A stretch of DNA of 64,000 nt from Romeriopsis navalis LEGE 11480 (GTDB lineage Bacteria; Cyanobacteriota; Cyanobacteriia; Leptolyngbyales; Leptolyngbyaceae): positions 58,797 through 122,796 of the forward strand of contig NZ_JADEXQ010000004.1 in the NCBI RefSeq assembly GCF_015207035.1. Reading direction: 5' to 3'. The translations under genes and the position numbers were made by a program. The notes beneath the pieces are model-generated. The model was given only the letters and a program-made list of their open reading frames with translations. It ran no database searches and was not told the DNA's origin. This document shows positions 19,476 through 28,418 of the stretch, in pieces (within the stretch, counting starts at the first letter, position 1; each line of letters begins with the position of its first letter).

Positions 19476-19705
19476 ATTCCAGCCGATACGCTAAACGAAG
19501 CGAATTCCTTAAACTGACTGGCTAAATCACTAGACGGCAATTACATGTTTAAATCCAACATGGCCTCGCGTTTCGAGCTCAATGGCCGTTGGAATCACAC
19601 TCTTTTCCTGATGGCGCAAGTTGAACGACATGCTGTTGATGTCACCCTACGCTGCTCATTGATCAATCTGTTGGTTTAGGGCTGTCGGAAATTTACCTAA
19701 CAAAA

Positions 19706-19729
19706 ATCCCACAGTCATAACTGTGGGAT
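19706..19729 (-). terminator. Terminator of the desaturase gene
   Basis: Perfect 10-bp stem (ATCCCACAGT / ACTGTGGGAT) with a 4-base loop; on the minus strand it is followed by TTTTTG. It lies 39 bases beyond the desaturase stop. The rest of 19476-19767 shows no gene. Confidence 0.8.
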
Positions 19730-19767
19730 GAATCGCTTTTGACAGTATGTGAAAACCTGAATTACGC

Positions 19768-20928
19768 CTATCGCGCCTGGCTCGGTTCAGCAACCAACTG
19801 GGGTTCGGGCGCGGCGGGTTGTGCCGGTGCTTTGGTGGCCGCGGCGGCTTGGCGAAACATGTCAATTGAGACTAGCGTTGCGGCGTCAGCATCCCAAAGA
19901 ATGAACTTGGAACAGTTCGGCATATCGCGCAATCGTAGTGTTTTGGACTTACTCAGCAAATGAAGATTTGCCTTATGACAGGCTTCGAGATTGTAATTTG
20001 GAATACGTTCCGACAGGTGATGAATATTGTGATACCCAATATTTGCGGAAAACCATTGCAATACGGCGGGGAGTTCTAAGTAACTACTACCCTCGATCGC
20101 CCCTAATAGGTAGCTCCAGCCTTCAGTCTTATGGGCATAGGATCCTTCAAAGTTATGTTGAACAAAGAACACAAAAATGAAAATCGCCGCCGACAGCGTC
20201 AAAGTTGTGAAATAAATCCCGAAGAAAAAAGCTGCACCTAATAAATGGCTAAAGACAATCCAGCCACCGACCACAAAGATATTGTTGAATAGCAGATTCC
20301 AAAATTCAGCAGTTGTATACCAATGACGTGGTTTATATTCAGTCACCATGGCCTTCAGGCCCATCGTTGGCTGCTGTTTCAGGCAGTTAAATACATGACC
20401 AATAAAATCGATCGTGCCTAAAATCAGCGCCAAACGTGGCTTCACTGCCAGATAAAAGAATCCGCCGGGAATCAGCATCAATGGATGTCGGAGCAATGCA
20501 TAGTTCCGCTGGGCGGTGGGTGTTAACTGCGCAAATTCCGTCGTCGACATTAAGCCAGAGGGACCGCGATAACGCTCCCAATCACCATTGGTTTTGTGGT
20601 GGTAGGCATGGCCACGGGACCAAGGATAGTGTGGAATTGCATTCAATACCCCAAGCGCAAAGCCCACAATCCGATTTGCCCACTTCGAATTGAATAGCGA
20701 GTAATGTCCGCAATCATGCATCAGTGAAAAACACCGAGCGGAAAACATCACCATGACCACCATGATCGGTGGCAGCAACCATAGCGAAACCGACGCAGCC
20801 TTAACGGCCAAGCCCCACAGCAATAGATAAGGCACCACAGTATTTAAGATCTGATAACTGGCCCGAAAGTCGCTACTCTTCATGTAGGGTTGCAGTACAA
20901 AATCCGACTTTCGAATCACATTGTTCAT
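19768..20928 (-). CDS. Fatty acid desaturase
   Basis: A 386-residue membrane di-iron desaturase. The three histidine boxes are HDCGH (residues 71-75), HAYHH (107-111) and HNIHH (300-304), separated by hydrophobic hairpins (LLLWGLAVKAASVSLWLL; IFVVGGWIVFSHLLGAAFFFGIYF). This H-box set fits acyl-lipid desaturases of the DesA/omega-type group, which introduce double bonds into membrane lipids, but related hydroxylases and ketolases share it, so position specificity is not assigned. The tail is Ala/Pro-rich. A strong terminator follows. Confidence 0.85.
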   Translation of the reverse strand: MNNVIRKSDFVLQPYMKSSDFRASYQILNTVVPYLLLWGLAVKAASVSLWLLPPIMVVMVMFSARCFSLMHDCGHYSLFNSKWANRIVGFALGVLNAIPHYPWSRGHAYHHKTNGDWERYRGPSGLMSTTEFAQLTPTAQRNYALLRHPLMLIPGGFFYLAVKPRLALILGTIDFIGHVFNCLKQQPTMGLKAMVTEYKPRHWYTTAEFWNLLFNNIFVVGGWIVFSHLLGAAFFFGIYFTTLTLSAAIFIFVFFVQHNFEGSYAHKTEGWSYLLGAIEGSSYLELPAVLQWFSANIGYHNIHHLSERIPNYNLEACHKANLHLLSKSKTLRLRDMPNCSKFILWDADAATLVSIDMFRQAAAATKAPAQPAAPEPQLVAEPSQAR

Positions 20929-21261
20929 TCAACTAAATACTCGTGTCAACAATTATTGGTATCTTAAATCACCAGTGATTAACTGGATTTTTCCCGTATA
21001 TGGGCGGTGTTGGTCTGTGTAACAATTGAGCATCATTATGCGGCATTCGCGGATATTTTACGATATGTATTTAAATCCACACGTAACTTAGCCCCGAGCT
21101 TGATGCTGGCCTTGGCTAGGCACTTGGCATAGAATGCCCCTTTACCGCTCTGACTTGACCATGGTCATGAGGGTTCCCAAAAGACTCAAGTCTAGACTGG
21201 CCGCTGATGATTCGCGGTATCTCACATAACGATGCCCCACCATTGTGCTTGTCGCTCGAAT
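20929..21261. other. Intergenic region upstream of the desaturase gene
   Basis: About 330 bases, no gene. AATCAC-CA-GTGATT at 20967-20980 is a small dyad 38 bases upstream of the desaturase start and could be an operator; nothing else is clear. Confidence 0.35.
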
Positions 21262-23025
21262 TTAGTGATGTGGCTGAAGATAGCGCCGTTCAATTTCCTT
21301 GGCGGCGAGGGGCTTGGAAAATAAATACCCCTGGCCAAACTCACAATCTAACTTTTGCAGCCATGCAAATTGCTCGGCGGTTTCAATTCCTTCCACAATC
21401 ACGGCGAGCCCGAGTTGTTTACTAAGCGTGACGATCATCTCAACCACACAGTACTTCTGGGTCATCGATTGAAATTGGGTGACAAACGATCGGTCGATTT
21501 TCAAGTTGTCGACAGGAAACCGGTGTAAATAGCCGAGGGAAGAATACCCGGTGCCAAAGTCATCGATGCTAATCTCAATCCCCCGTGCGCGTAGTGTTTG
21601 GGTGAGTTCGATTGCCATTTCGGCATTATCCATCACAGCACTTTCGGTAATTTCTAACTTCAGCTTGGTGGGATTAATTTCCGTGCGGGCTAAGATGCGC
21701 TCAATATCAGCGAGTAAGGTTGGGCTACCAATCTGTCGCCCTGAAAGGTTGACACTAACGGTTAATTCCGCAAAACCCTGTTGATGCCATTGATGCAGCT
21801 GGTGACAAGCCTGTTCCAAAATCATCAGCCCCACGGGGACAATCAAGCCTGTGGCTTCCATGCAGGGGATAAATTCCTCCGGTGCAATCAATTCTTGGCC
21901 ATGGCGCGACCACCGGACTAAGGCTTCAAAGCCCGCCAATGCTTGACTTTGCATATGGACGATCGGCTGATAGTAGAGTTCAAACTCTTGTAACTCCAGT
22001 GCGCGCTGCAAATTATTTTCTAACGTCAAACGCTCGAACATTACCTGATGCATCTGACGATCGAAAATCTGATAACTGCCTTTACCCCGCAACTTGGCTT
22101 GATACATTGCCGTATCAGCGTCCTGGAGTAGTGCTTCGGGCGGGCGATCAGACTGATCATCTAACGCCACACCAATACAGACGGTGATAAAAATTTCGCA
22201 ATTGGCGACGGTAAAGGGCAACTCAAATTGCTGCAAGATCGCTTGCAAAAATTCGTTTAGCTGATTTTCCGTAGTAATTGACTGAATCAGAAAACAAAAC
22301 TCATCTTCACCCAGTCGACCCAACATATCGCCCGGCTGCACCAGCCGCTGGAGGCGATCGGCGATCGCAATCAATAATCGATCGGTGACGGCATAGCCAA
22401 AGGACGTATTCACGAGTTTAAATTCGTCACAGTCCAAATACAGCAAGATGGGTGGTGCTTTGTCGGCGGCTGATTTAGCGGCGGCTGATTGTTTGGCTAA
22501 CTGCTGTTGTTTGGCTAACTGCTGGAGTAAAGCGGTGCGGCTAGGGAGTTGGGTTAAGGCATCCTGATAAACCATCTGGTATAACTCGGCCGTACGCTGC
22601 TGCACCGTGGCTTCTAGTCGCGCATTAAATGCGGCTAGTTGCTGGTGCTGTTGCCGAATACGCAACATCGATCGGACCCTAGCGATTAACTCTGACCCAT
22701 TCACTGGCTTACTGATGAAATCATCCGCCCCGACATTCAGGCAGCGAGCCAAATCGTGCTTGCTAGTGAGGGCCGTGATCATGATGATCGGCACCGATTC
22801 CCACTGCGGCATGGCTTTGATACATTGGCATACTTCAATCCCGTCCATCCGAGGCATCATCACATCCAACAAAATCAGATCTGGCTGTAGTGTTTCGAGC
22901 GCCGCCATTGCGACTGATCCACTAGCGCTATAGTGCAACTGATAATCTTGACCGCTCAAGAGCGCTTCAATCACATCAAAATTATTGGGCTCATCATCAA
23001 CAACTAAAATGGCGCACTGGGACAT
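21262..23025 (-). CDS. Response regulator with GGDEF and EAL domains
   Basis: A 587-residue cyclic-di-GMP signalling protein. Residues 1-125 are a receiver (ILVVDDEPNN, phospho-Asp in LILLDVMMPRMDG, Lys in DFISKPVNG). The GGDEF domain (about 155-320) has GEDEF in LGRLGEDEFCFLIQ instead of GGDEF, so cyclase activity is doubtful. The EAL domain (about 335-585) keeps GFEALVRW, the NLSGRQ, ITESAVMD and DDFGTGYSSLGYL blocks and Lys before IDRSFV, so phosphodiesterase activity is likely. Its receiver closely resembles that of the kinase encoded just upstream on the same strand. Confidence 0.92.
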   Translation of the reverse strand: MSQCAILVVDDEPNNFDVIEALLSGQDYQLHYSASGSVAMAALETLQPDLILLDVMMPRMDGIEVCQCIKAMPQWESVPIIMITALTSKHDLARCLNVGADDFISKPVNGSELIARVRSMLRIRQQHQQLAAFNARLEATVQQRTAELYQMVYQDALTQLPSRTALLQQLAKQQQLAKQSAAAKSAADKAPPILLYLDCDEFKLVNTSFGYAVTDRLLIAIADRLQRLVQPGDMLGRLGEDEFCFLIQSITTENQLNEFLQAILQQFELPFTVANCEIFITVCIGVALDDQSDRPPEALLQDADTAMYQAKLRGKGSYQIFDRQMHQVMFERLTLENNLQRALELQEFELYYQPIVHMQSQALAGFEALVRWSRHGQELIAPEEFIPCMEATGLIVPVGLMILEQACHQLHQWHQQGFAELTVSVNLSGRQIGSPTLLADIERILARTEINPTKLKLEITESAVMDNAEMAIELTQTLRARGIEISIDDFGTGYSSLGYLHRFPVDNLKIDRSFVTQFQSMTQKYCVVEMIVTLSKQLGLAVIVEGIETAEQFAWLQKLDCEFGQGYLFSKPLAAKEIERRYLQPHH

Positions 23026-23246
23026 ACCTGCAATTCCAAAGCATTAACCAACCTGCAGCTATTGAGTCTATGGTGAATCGAGCGCGGAATGTGCCAACCG
23101 ATTGCCCCATGGCGCCATACGGATCAATTTGCAGATATCAGATTTAGGGTAATGGCAGCTTAGAACATTCCAACTTGCTCTGTAAATACTACCTAAGTAA
23201 TGATTGACCGCTGGTGGACTCAAAACTATGGGCCCAATGATTGCGG

Positions 23247-24344
23247 TCAAAATGAGAGACCAACCGGTTCACCCATCGGTAATGTAATCGTAAAAATACT
23301 ACCCGTTTTAGGATGATTGGATGCCTCAATATGTCCCCCGTGGGCTTCAATTACCATTTTGCAAAACGCCAGACCTAAACCGATTTGAGCAATATTTGGC
23401 ATCATCGTCCCGACCTCATATTGCTCAAAAATCTTTTGTTGTAACGGCTCAGGAATCCCCGGTCCTGAATCAATTACCTGAATCTGGTGATCGCCCGAAT
23501 TCAGCCGGCTAAGCCTAATCTGAATTGCGCTATTCTGGGGCGAAAATTTAATGGCGTTGGAGATCAGATTGTCGATTGTGCGGCGCATCATATTGCCGTC
23601 CACGGGCACAACTTGGCCATCCACGCCCAGCTCGATATTCAGGGTTTGTGCCTTTTGTTGGGCAATGACTTCAAAGCTGGAAACCGATGATTTTACGAGG
23701 TCAGATAGGTCGATCGAGGTTTGATTTAGGCGAAGTTTACCGGATTCCAGCAGGGCAATTTGCAGAATATCGTCGATCAATAAATGGAGCTCTTCCGCCG
23801 CCGTAGTGATTTGGGTCAACTTTTGCTTTTGCTGGTCACGGCTGTAATCGATTACTTCTAAAAGTTCGAGGCCGAGCAAAATTGTACTTAATGGATTACG
23901 TAAATCATGAATCACCATGCGGATCATGTCTTCTCGCAATTTAAGCAGCCCCTGTAAATCATCGTACTGCTGCTTAATTCGTAACATCGATTTGACTCGT
24001 GCCCGCAACTCAATCGCATTGACCGGCTTACTAATAAAGTCGTTTGCACCGGCGGCCAAGCATTCTGCCAGATCGGATTTACTGCTGAGCGCTGTCACCA
24101 TGACGATTGGTACAGCTTGCCACTGGGCGAGCGTCTTAATTTGCTTGCAAACCTCAATGCCATCCATCCCCGGCATCATGACATCAAGCAAAATCAGGTC
24201 CGGCTGAAATGTATCGAGATGATTAATTGCCGCGGCCCCACTTGGCGCATAGTGCATTTGATAGCCTTGATTACTCAGAAGAACTTCAATTACATCAAAG
24301 TTATTTGGCTCATCATCAACAATCAGGATAGACGGTGTATTCAT
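23247..24344 (-). CDS. Hybrid response regulator / histidine kinase (REC-HisKA-HATPase)
   Basis: A 365-residue soluble protein: receiver at 1-125 (SILIVDDEPNNFDVIEVLL, phospho-Asp in LLDVMMPGMDG, Lys in FISKPVNAIEL), HisKA with phospho-His in MVIHDLRNPLSTIL, and HATPase_c (LISNAIKFSPQNS, VIDSGPGIPE, GLGLAFCKMVIEAHGG). The receiver is a paralogue of the one in the GGDEF-EAL gene, which starts 221 bases downstream on the same strand; the pair probably works in one pathway, with the kinase passing phosphate to its neighbour. Confidence 0.9.
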   Translation of the reverse strand: MNTPSILIVDDEPNNFDVIEVLLSNQGYQMHYAPSGAAAINHLDTFQPDLILLDVMMPGMDGIEVCKQIKTLAQWQAVPIVMVTALSSKSDLAECLAAGANDFISKPVNAIELRARVKSMLRIKQQYDDLQGLLKLREDMIRMVIHDLRNPLSTILLGLELLEVIDYSRDQQKQKLTQITTAAEELHLLIDDILQIALLESGKLRLNQTSIDLSDLVKSSVSSFEVIAQQKAQTLNIELGVDGQVVPVDGNMMRRTIDNLISNAIKFSPQNSAIQIRLSRLNSGDHQIQVIDSGPGIPEPLQQKIFEQYEVGTMMPNIAQIGLGLAFCKMVIEAHGGHIEASNHPKTGSIFTITLPMGEPVGLSF

Positions 24345-24456
24345 GACTTGAACTTACAGACGATGCAGCGATACACGAATCCTCTCAGCCCCATACTAAG
24401 GCTTTGGGCGCACTATCTTTGATCCTCGAAGCCTGAGTTTTCTTGCGAGTCTCTAG

Positions 24457-24995
24457 TTAATTAATTGGGTTTACCCAATTAACCTGACCAATAATCTTGT
24501 GGGCAATTTCATCCGGTGTGGCCTCATCTGTCCAGATGCCCAAATTCGCCGGTGCGCTCAAAGGTAACGATTGAGCAAGTTCGATCGCCCGTGCTAAATG
24601 CCAATCTAAGCCTGATCCAATTTCCCGCCGCCGAATCCGTGTATCCAATGTCTCTAATTTCGCCCAAAGTTGGCAGACGATCGCTTGGGCCGCAGGAATC
24701 ACGGCCTCGATCGCCTGGACATCTTGCGCTGTTTCAATCACCGTGGCCACAATTAAATTCTGTGCGCCAGCCGCAACCGCGTTTTGCCAGACGGCGATCG
24801 CTTTTGTAACCCTAGCTGGCTACCAAAGCGATCGCCGATGGGTCGAGGGTAGGTATACCGTAGCTGATCCAAATCCACGAACGTATGTGGAATTGCATGG
24901 TGAATCAATTCCTCACTGACTGCATTGGCCACACTGGTTTTTCCGACACCAACCGGCCCACTGATGATTAATACCGGCACCGGTGGATGTTGCAT
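24457..24995 (-). pseudogene. P-loop NTPase/kinase-like gene with a frameshift
   Basis: Two abutting frames together make one protein of about 178 residues. The first (from ATG 24995) has a Walker A in ISGPVGVGKTSVANAVSEEL and continues to DRFGSQLGLQ; the second frame resumes with AVWQNAVAAGAQNLIVATVIETAQD to the stop at 24457. Reading passes smoothly between frames if one extra A is assumed in the AAAA run at 24802-24805. The family resembles small nucleoside or adenylate-type kinases, substrate unknown. The lesion could be a real mutation, a sequencing error in a homopolymer, or frameshifting. Confidence 0.7.
24793..24836. repeat. Inverted pair of HIP1-containing 12-mers
   Basis: GGCGATCGCTTT (24793-24804) and AAAGCGATCGCC (24825-24836) form a perfect 12-bp inverted repeat with a 20-base spacer. 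The frameshift of the kinase gene lies at the inner edge of one arm. Confidence 0.75.
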
Positions 24996-25046
24996 GGTTA
25001 CCTTAATCGTGACTTCATGAGATTTGTATGATGGTGACGCATGGGG

Positions 25047-25709
25047 CTAATGACTTGATGCTGAGTTTTGGGGCTGATGCAGAATTTGACAAATTTCTTC
25101 TACGGTTGAGAAAAATGCGTCGCCCATAAAGCGGAGACTCGCAATTGCCCGTTCCCCAGCAGCGGCATCGCCAGCGCCACAGGCATCGGTGATGACAATT
25201 GGAATATAACCCAGATCGGCCGCATGACGGACGGTTGGCTCAATTCCAATTTCAGTTGCGACACCCACAATAATTACTGTATCAATCCCACAATCGCGCA
25301 ATGCAATGTTCAGTGGTGTCCCTTCAAATGCGGACATCGTAATTTTGTCAAACACAGCTTCTGAGCTCAGGGGCGTGAGTTCTGGTATCAGTTGAAATCC
25401 GGGTGCGGTTGGGAGAAACCAAGGATTGACTTGATCAACAGTCGCAGCGCGCTGCCAGGCTTTGGCCATTTTGAGCTGGAATACACCAGACAACTCCTTG
25501 GGCAAAGACATATGCCGCATGAAAAATGTCCGCAGACCGACTGAACGAGCGGCTTCAACCACCTGAATGACTTGGGCTTTGATCGCCTCGCCATGCTGGA
25601 GCTGACTGAGAATGCCGATTTGCATGTCGTAGACGATTAGTGCTGTGCGATCGACGGTGCAGGCGTCTTCTAGGGTTTCGGGAATGTTCAATCCAAATGC
25701 TGTTTCCAT
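25047..25709 (-). CDS. Isochorismatase-like hydrolase lacking the usual nucleophile
   Basis: A 220-residue cysteine-hydrolase-fold protein. The conserved Asp is in TALIVYDMQIGIL and the Lys in VFDKITMSAFEG. In the block that normally carries the catalytic Cys the sequence is VGVATEIGIEPTVRHAADLGY, with Gly at that place; amidases of this fold need the Cys, whereas some true isochorismatases (PhzD type) also have Gly. The substrate is therefore open. Start ATG 25709; the frame extends to 25784. It is divergent from a LysR gene, its probable regulator. Confidence 0.8.
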   Translation of the reverse strand: METAFGLNIPETLEDACTVDRTALIVYDMQIGILSQLQHGEAIKAQVIQVVEAARSVGLRTFFMRHMSLPKELSGVFQLKMAKAWQRAATVDQVNPWFLPTAPGFQLIPELTPLSSEAVFDKITMSAFEGTPLNIALRDCGIDTVIIVGVATEIGIEPTVRHAADLGYIPIVITDACGAGDAAAGERAIASLRFMGDAFFSTVEEICQILHQPQNSASSH

Positions 25710-26029
25710 GGGTTTGCGGAAGTATGGTTTGTGGTTGTTTTGGAATATCAGATGGTGATGCGGTGAATTACATTGATGCAGCAAAGTCGAGCGGGCAAAT
25801 ACTTTGAGCGGTGATATTTGAGACGTAATTCAGGTTGAGCCGGCTCGAATCGGAATGTTTGACGGCAGTGGTGATGCTAAAAGCCAGATTTATTCCAGGT
25901 CGTGACGGATGCGCCGCCGATCAGCAATTGGCGGCACGGGCAGTAAATCGCTGCAGCCATCTCCCTATAGTCTCTATCCCATATAATCTATTTGTCCAAT
26001 AGATGTTTTGTATAAAAACTATTCACGCG
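25710..26029. other. Divergent control region, isochorismatase-like and LysR genes
   Basis: About 320 bases with no gene. It holds the dyad listed at 25986-26004. Such an arrangement is standard for LysR regulators acting on a divergent target. Confidence 0.5.
25986..26004. promoter_or_regulatory. Candidate LysR operator
   Basis: ATCTATT-TGTCC-AATAGAT, a perfect 7-bp dyad with a 5-base spacer, ending 25 bases before the LysR start. Size and placement fit autoregulation by a LysR protein. The dyad is seen; binding is inferred. Confidence 0.5.
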
Positions 26030-26956
26030 ATGAATCTTGCTGGGTTAGACCTAAATCTGCTGGTTGTGTTTGACGCTTTGATCCAAGAGCGGCATGTGAC
26101 ACGGGCTGGCCAACGCATTGGCTTAAGTCAACCGGCAACTAGCAATGCCCTGGCGAGGTTGCGGAAGCTCACTCAAGATGTGTTATTTATCCGTACAGAG
26201 GGTGAACTCCGTCCCACACCGGTGGCGATCGCCCTTGCTGCCCAAATCCAACCTGCCCTTGGCCAAATTTGCCATGCGTTGACCCCAGAGTTGCCCTTTG
26301 TCCCAGCGACTAGCGATCGCGTCTTTGCGATTGGGTTAAGTGACTATACGGCCTTTTTGTTATTGCCGCCGCTAATGCAGTATCTGGGGGAACATGCACC
26401 GGATATCGTGATGCAGGTGCGGACTGGTGAACGGGGGAAATTATTGCGAGGCTTAGATACTGGCGAGGTGGATGTAATTTGCGGCATTTTCCCAGAACAG
26501 ACTCCCTGGCACAATTCACAACTGCTCTGGCAGGAGGACTTTGTCTGCGTCTGCCGTGAGCAACATGGGACGATTCGGCAGCAGTTATCGCTAGAAGAAT
26601 TTGTGGCTGCCGATCATTTACTTGTGTCGATCGCCGAAGATCGAGTTGGGCGGGTCGATCGATTCTTAAAACAGCAGAATTTGACCCGGCATATTGCATT
26701 ATCAGTGCCCCACTATTTAGTCGCCCCCTTTGTTTTGGCGCAGACCGATTTGGTTGCCACCCTGGCCTCAAGAGTCGCCTACAGTTTGCGCCAATCACAA
26801 TCACTTAAGCTGCTGCCGTTGCCAATTCCACTCAAGCCATTTTCTGTGTTTATGCGTTGGCACCAAAGCCATGACAATGACAAGGCCCAGATGTGGCTGC
26901 GATCGCGCTTGAGCGAAATTAGCCAGACTTTGGTTGAGGGGAATCCCGTGAATTAA
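26030..26956 (+). CDS. LysR family transcriptional regulator
   Basis: A 308-residue regulator. The N-terminal winged helix is clear (LDLNLLVVFDALIQERHVTRAGQRIGLSQPATSNALARLRKL), followed by a periplasmic-binding-type effector domain. This NodD-like N-terminus is the subgroup in which the first helix starts with L-DLNLL. ATG 26030 is taken as start; the frame opens at 26003. It is divergent from the isochorismatase-like gene and probably controls it. Effector unknown. Confidence 0.9.
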   Translation: MNLAGLDLNLLVVFDALIQERHVTRAGQRIGLSQPATSNALARLRKLTQDVLFIRTEGELRPTPVAIALAAQIQPALGQICHALTPELPFVPATSDRVFAIGLSDYTAFLLLPPLMQYLGEHAPDIVMQVRTGERGKLLRGLDTGEVDVICGIFPEQTPWHNSQLLWQEDFVCVCREQHGTIRQQLSLEEFVAADHLLVSIAEDRVGRVDRFLKQQNLTRHIALSVPHYLVAPFVLAQTDLVATLASRVAYSLRQSQSLKLLPLPIPLKPFSVFMRWHQSHDNDKAQMWLRSRLSEISQTLVEGNPVN

Positions 26957-27007
26957 TTCAACCTGAATTATCCGAAGCATATTGTCGCTTTCGTCGGAGT
27001 CGCTCGC

Positions 27008-27334
27008 TCAACTAGGCATGACAAAGTGGCCATTGGCCTGCGGCTCAAAGGGCCAAACTTGCACGACAGCATCAAGATTGAGCGGGCCATAGAGGTGTGG
27101 AAATGTCCCATGTCCAGGAACTGTGTCATAACGTAACTCCGCCGCGAGCTGAGCCGGCTCGATGCCCAGTAAGAGTAATCCCGATGTTTGGGCGTAAAAC
27201 TGACTCGCGACCCACAGCACCTGCGATCGTTCAGACAAATGAATAAACCCTTCAGTCTCCAGCGAGGGAGCCCGATAATCACCGCTGGATTGGGCGGCTG
27301 ACCAAATGGATTGTTCTGTAATGTGAAAAATCAT
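27008..27334 (-). CDS. DUF952 family protein
   Basis: A 108-residue protein with the DUF952 pattern: FHITEQSIWSAAQSSGDYRAPSL, EGFIHLSERSQV, LLLLGIEPAQLAAELRYD and FPHLYGPLNLDAVVQVWPF. The family has an ADP-ribosyltransferase-like fold and no settled function. It is convergent with the LysR gene and divergent from the AraC gene, standing alone. Confidence 0.85.
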   Translation of the reverse strand: MIFHITEQSIWSAAQSSGDYRAPSLETEGFIHLSERSQVLWVASQFYAQTSGLLLLGIEPAQLAAELRYDTVPGHGTFPHLYGPLNLDAVVQVWPFEPQANGHFVMPS

Positions 27335-27423
27335 AAAATCAGATGTAAATCAACGTAATCTTGTCAAATCTAGGGAGTCGCGATCTTGCCGCTGCCCGCG
27401 CACTCCCGGAACGCTCGCTCATT

Positions 27424-28323
27424 ATGGAGTCGTGGCATGTGAACACTAACGCTCAAACACCAGCTACGTTACATTTTCCTGACATTTTAAGCACCTCACC
27501 AATCCTTACCAGTCATGATAGTGGTTGGTCAGATCTGAGCTTAGAAATGCATCATCTACCCAAAGGTGGAACACCGTCTATATGTCTCGATCATCATATT
27601 ATTGGGATTAATATGAGTCGATCGATTGATTGTGAGTTTGAAGTTGAGGGGAAGATCCGCAAATTCGGCTTGTTGTCCGGCGAGATGAATATTATGCCGG
27701 CGGGTTATACGTTTAGCACCTACTGGAATCGTGAAATCAGCGCCACCACGGTGAATCTTTCCAAACAATTACTCAATCGGAATGCGGTTGAACTATGTGC
27801 AATCGATCAAGTTGAATTGATTCCGCGCTTGGACGTAAATGATCCACTGATTACCCAGATTGCTGTGACCTTGAGTCGGATCGTTAAGGATCACCAAGAT
27901 GATGCCCAGCAAATGTATGTCAAAACAATGGCAAATGCCTTGGCGGTGCATCTATTACGGAACTATGCCACCCAAGAAACACAGAAGATTCGATCGATTG
28001 GACCATTATCACCGCGTCAGCTAAAGCATGTCTTAGACTACATCAATGCGTCTTTAGAGCATCGGATCGAGTTACGCGAGTTGGCCGCGCTGACCGAACT
28101 GAGTCAATATTACTTTGCCCGTTCTTTTAAACAGGCTATTGGGGTCAGTCCACATCAATATGTGATTCAACAGCGGGTTGAGCGTGCCAAACGCCTATTA
28201 CGTGCGAATAGGATGAGTATTAGCGAAGTGGCAGTTGCAGTTGGATTTAGTCATCAAAGTCATCTGACGCGGCATTTCAAGCGCTTGACTGGTGTCACCC
28301 CAAAAACCTTTCAACAAACATAA
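27424..28323 (+). CDS. AraC family transcriptional regulator
   Basis: A 299-residue regulator. The C-terminal 100 residues hold two helix-turn-helix units: LSPRQLKHVLDYINASLEHRIELRELAALTELSQYYFARSFKQ and VERAKRLLRANRMSISEVAVAVGFSHQSHLTRHFKRLTGVTPKTF. The N-terminal half is a cupin-like sensing domain without a recognised ligand. ATG 27424 is taken; TTG 27361 is in frame. No adjacent structural gene points to a regulon. A short GC stem with AGCCGC/GCGGCT follows near 28361-28377. Confidence 0.9.
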   Translation: MESWHVNTNAQTPATLHFPDILSTSPILTSHDSGWSDLSLEMHHLPKGGTPSICLDHHIIGINMSRSIDCEFEVEGKIRKFGLLSGEMNIMPAGYTFSTYWNREISATTVNLSKQLLNRNAVELCAIDQVELIPRLDVNDPLITQIAVTLSRIVKDHQDDAQQMYVKTMANALAVHLLRNYATQETQKIRSIGPLSPRQLKHVLDYINASLEHRIELRELAALTELSQYYFARSFKQAIGVSPHQYVIQQRVERAKRLLRANRMSISEVAVAVGFSHQSHLTRHFKRLTGVTPKTFQQT

Positions 28324-28418
28324 TTGCGGCGGCAATTGATCAGCGCTGAGCGTATCCTCAAGCCGCGTTTAGCGGCTTTCCGGTCGGCACATCGAAACAG
28401 GCCCATTGCCCTGGTGGA

